This document shows, in pieces, positions 6,965 to 7,693 of a stretch of 7,693 bases of DNA (positions within the stretch are counted from its first letter, which is position 1; every line of letters starts with the position of its first letter). The stretch comes from Acidobacteriota bacterium. Lineage in GTDB: Bacteria; Acidobacteriota; Vicinamibacteria; Vicinamibacterales; UBA8438. Location of the stretch: contig SXOW01000518.1 in NCBI GenBank assembly GCA_005778315.1, positions 1 through 7,693 of the forward strand. Direction: 5' to 3'. Both the position numbers and the translations under genes were made by a program. Under the pieces are notes generated by a model. That model did no database searches. It was not told where the DNA came from and saw nothing but the letters and a program-made list of their open reading frames with translations.

Positions 6965-7693
6965 CTACGCGTGGAGTAGCGCGGGCAGTTGAAATACGGT
7001 GTTTTCTTCGGCGGTCACACAGGGTTCCACTTCCCCGATCCCGAGCGCTTCGAGTCGTGTCACGACATCCTGCACCACCGAGCTGGGCGTGCTGGCCCCG
7101 CCGGTGACCCCGACTCGGGTGACCCCTTCGAGCCACTCCGGACGTATATCCTCATGACTGTTGATCAAGTGGCTGGCGATACCCCGGACCTCTCCGATTT
7201 CGGCCAGCCTGGCGGCGTTGCTGGAGTTTTCGGACCCGACCACGAGCAACAGCCCTATCCCGGCCTCGCACATGGCCTTGACCGCGTTTTGCCGATTCTG
7301 GGTGGCGTAACAGATGTCGTCTCCCGGCGGCAGCTCCAGGTGTCCAAAACGCTCCCGGAGCGCGTCGACCACGTGTTGCGTATCGTCCATGCTCAGCGTC
7401 GTTTGAGTCAGCACCATCAGTCTTCGATGCTCAGGGACCTCGACCGTGCGCGCCTGCTCGACGTTCTCGACCAGTGTCGTGTGTTCGGGCGAGTGACCCA
7501 TGGTCCCCTCGACCTCCTCATGCCCGGCGTGGCCGATGAAGAGAATGTGATACCCCGCGTCGACAAATCGCACCACCTCGTGATGGACTTTGCTGACGAG
7601 CGGGCAGGTCGCATCAATGACCCGCAGGGAGCGTCGCTCGGCTTCAGCGTGGACGGCGGGGCCCACCCCGTGCGCGCTGAACACCACAAGACC
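6965..7693 (-). CDS. ispH: 4-hydroxy-3-methylbut-2-enyl diphosphate reductase (IspH/LytB), N-terminus outside window
   Basis: Last enzyme of the MEP pathway. It reductively dehydrates HMBPP to IPP and DMAPP in the cytosol using a [4Fe-4S] cluster and electrons from ferredoxin or flavodoxin. The frame is open to the right edge and ends with TAG at 6967-6965. Against E. coli IspH, about 66 N-terminal residues are missing, including the first cluster cysteine (Cys12 there). The rest is canonical: FSAHG (substrate His74), DATCP with the second cluster Cys (codon 7604-7606), GHAGHEEVEGTMG (His124 and Glu126), TQTTLS (Thr167), DDICYAT with the third Cys (codon 7310-7312), GSENSSN (Ser225 to Asn227) and GASTP (Ser269), finishing with the usual EENTVFQLP tail. 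Nothing suggests decay, so the truncation is only the window edge. Its GTG at 7687-7685 is an internal valine, not a start. The pfaD gene follows after 27 bp on the same strand, so co-transcription is likely. Family assignment is essentially certain. Confidence 0.97.
   Translation of the reverse strand, partial: GLVVFSAHGVGPAVHAEAERRSLRVIDATCPLVSKVHHEVVRFVDAGYHILFIGHAGHEEVEGTMGHSPEHTTLVENVEQARTVEVPEHRRLMVLTQTTLSMDDTQHVVDALRERFGHLELPPGDDICYATQNRQNAVKAMCEAGIGLLLVVGSENSSNAARLAEIGEVRGIASHLINSHEDIRPEWLEGVTRVGVTGGASTPSSVVQDVVTRLEALGIGEVEPCVTAEENTVFQLPALLHA

Overview
The window holds three genes, all on the minus strand and so read right to left: ispH (5' part missing), a pfaD-type enoyl reductase, and a very long pfaA-type polyketide/polyunsaturated fatty acid synthase gene that runs off the left edge. 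Nothing supports a gene on the plus strand. Base composition is high-GC by eye, and the synonymous positions of the minus-strand genes are rich in G and C. That bias explains the many long open frames on the opposite strand. The host is probably a high-GC bacterium that uses the MEP isoprenoid pathway. The gene order (PfaD homologue first, then a KS-AT-ACP-KR protein) recalls the pfa1-pfa2 order described in terrestrial myxobacteria rather than the marine pfaABCD order, but three genes cannot fix the taxon. A myxobacterium, acidobacterium or similar soil lineage is a guess.

Right end (6965-7693): the C-terminal three quarters or so of IspH, the [4Fe-4S] enzyme that makes IPP and DMAPP in the last MEP step. 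Middle (5213-6937): a complete, canonical PfaD-family FMN enoyl reductase of 574 codons, beginning 27 bp after the ispH stop. Left (1-5200): at least 1,733 codons of a PfaA-like synthase with KS, malonyl-type AT, a helical linker, one ACP and a PUFA-type KR, all with their catalytic residues. The C-terminus, where relatives often carry a dehydratase-like domain, lies outside the window.

The PfaA-like protein and PfaD would act together as an iterative synthase: KS condenses, AT loads malonyl units, ACP carries the chain, KR reduces the beta-keto group, and PfaD supplies the separate enoyl reduction. Partners expected further left (a PfaC-like KS/CLF/dehydratase protein, a phosphopantetheinyl transferase, a release enzyme) cannot be seen. 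The spacing suggests an ispH-pfaD-pfaA transcription unit with tight pfaD-pfaA translational coupling.

The points most worth a second look are the single ACP in a protein whose PUFA relatives carry tandem ACPs, the probable TTG start whose ribosome binding site overlaps the pfaD stop codon, and the link to an isoprenoid gene. The individual gene families are known; any novelty would lie in the product and the arrangement.
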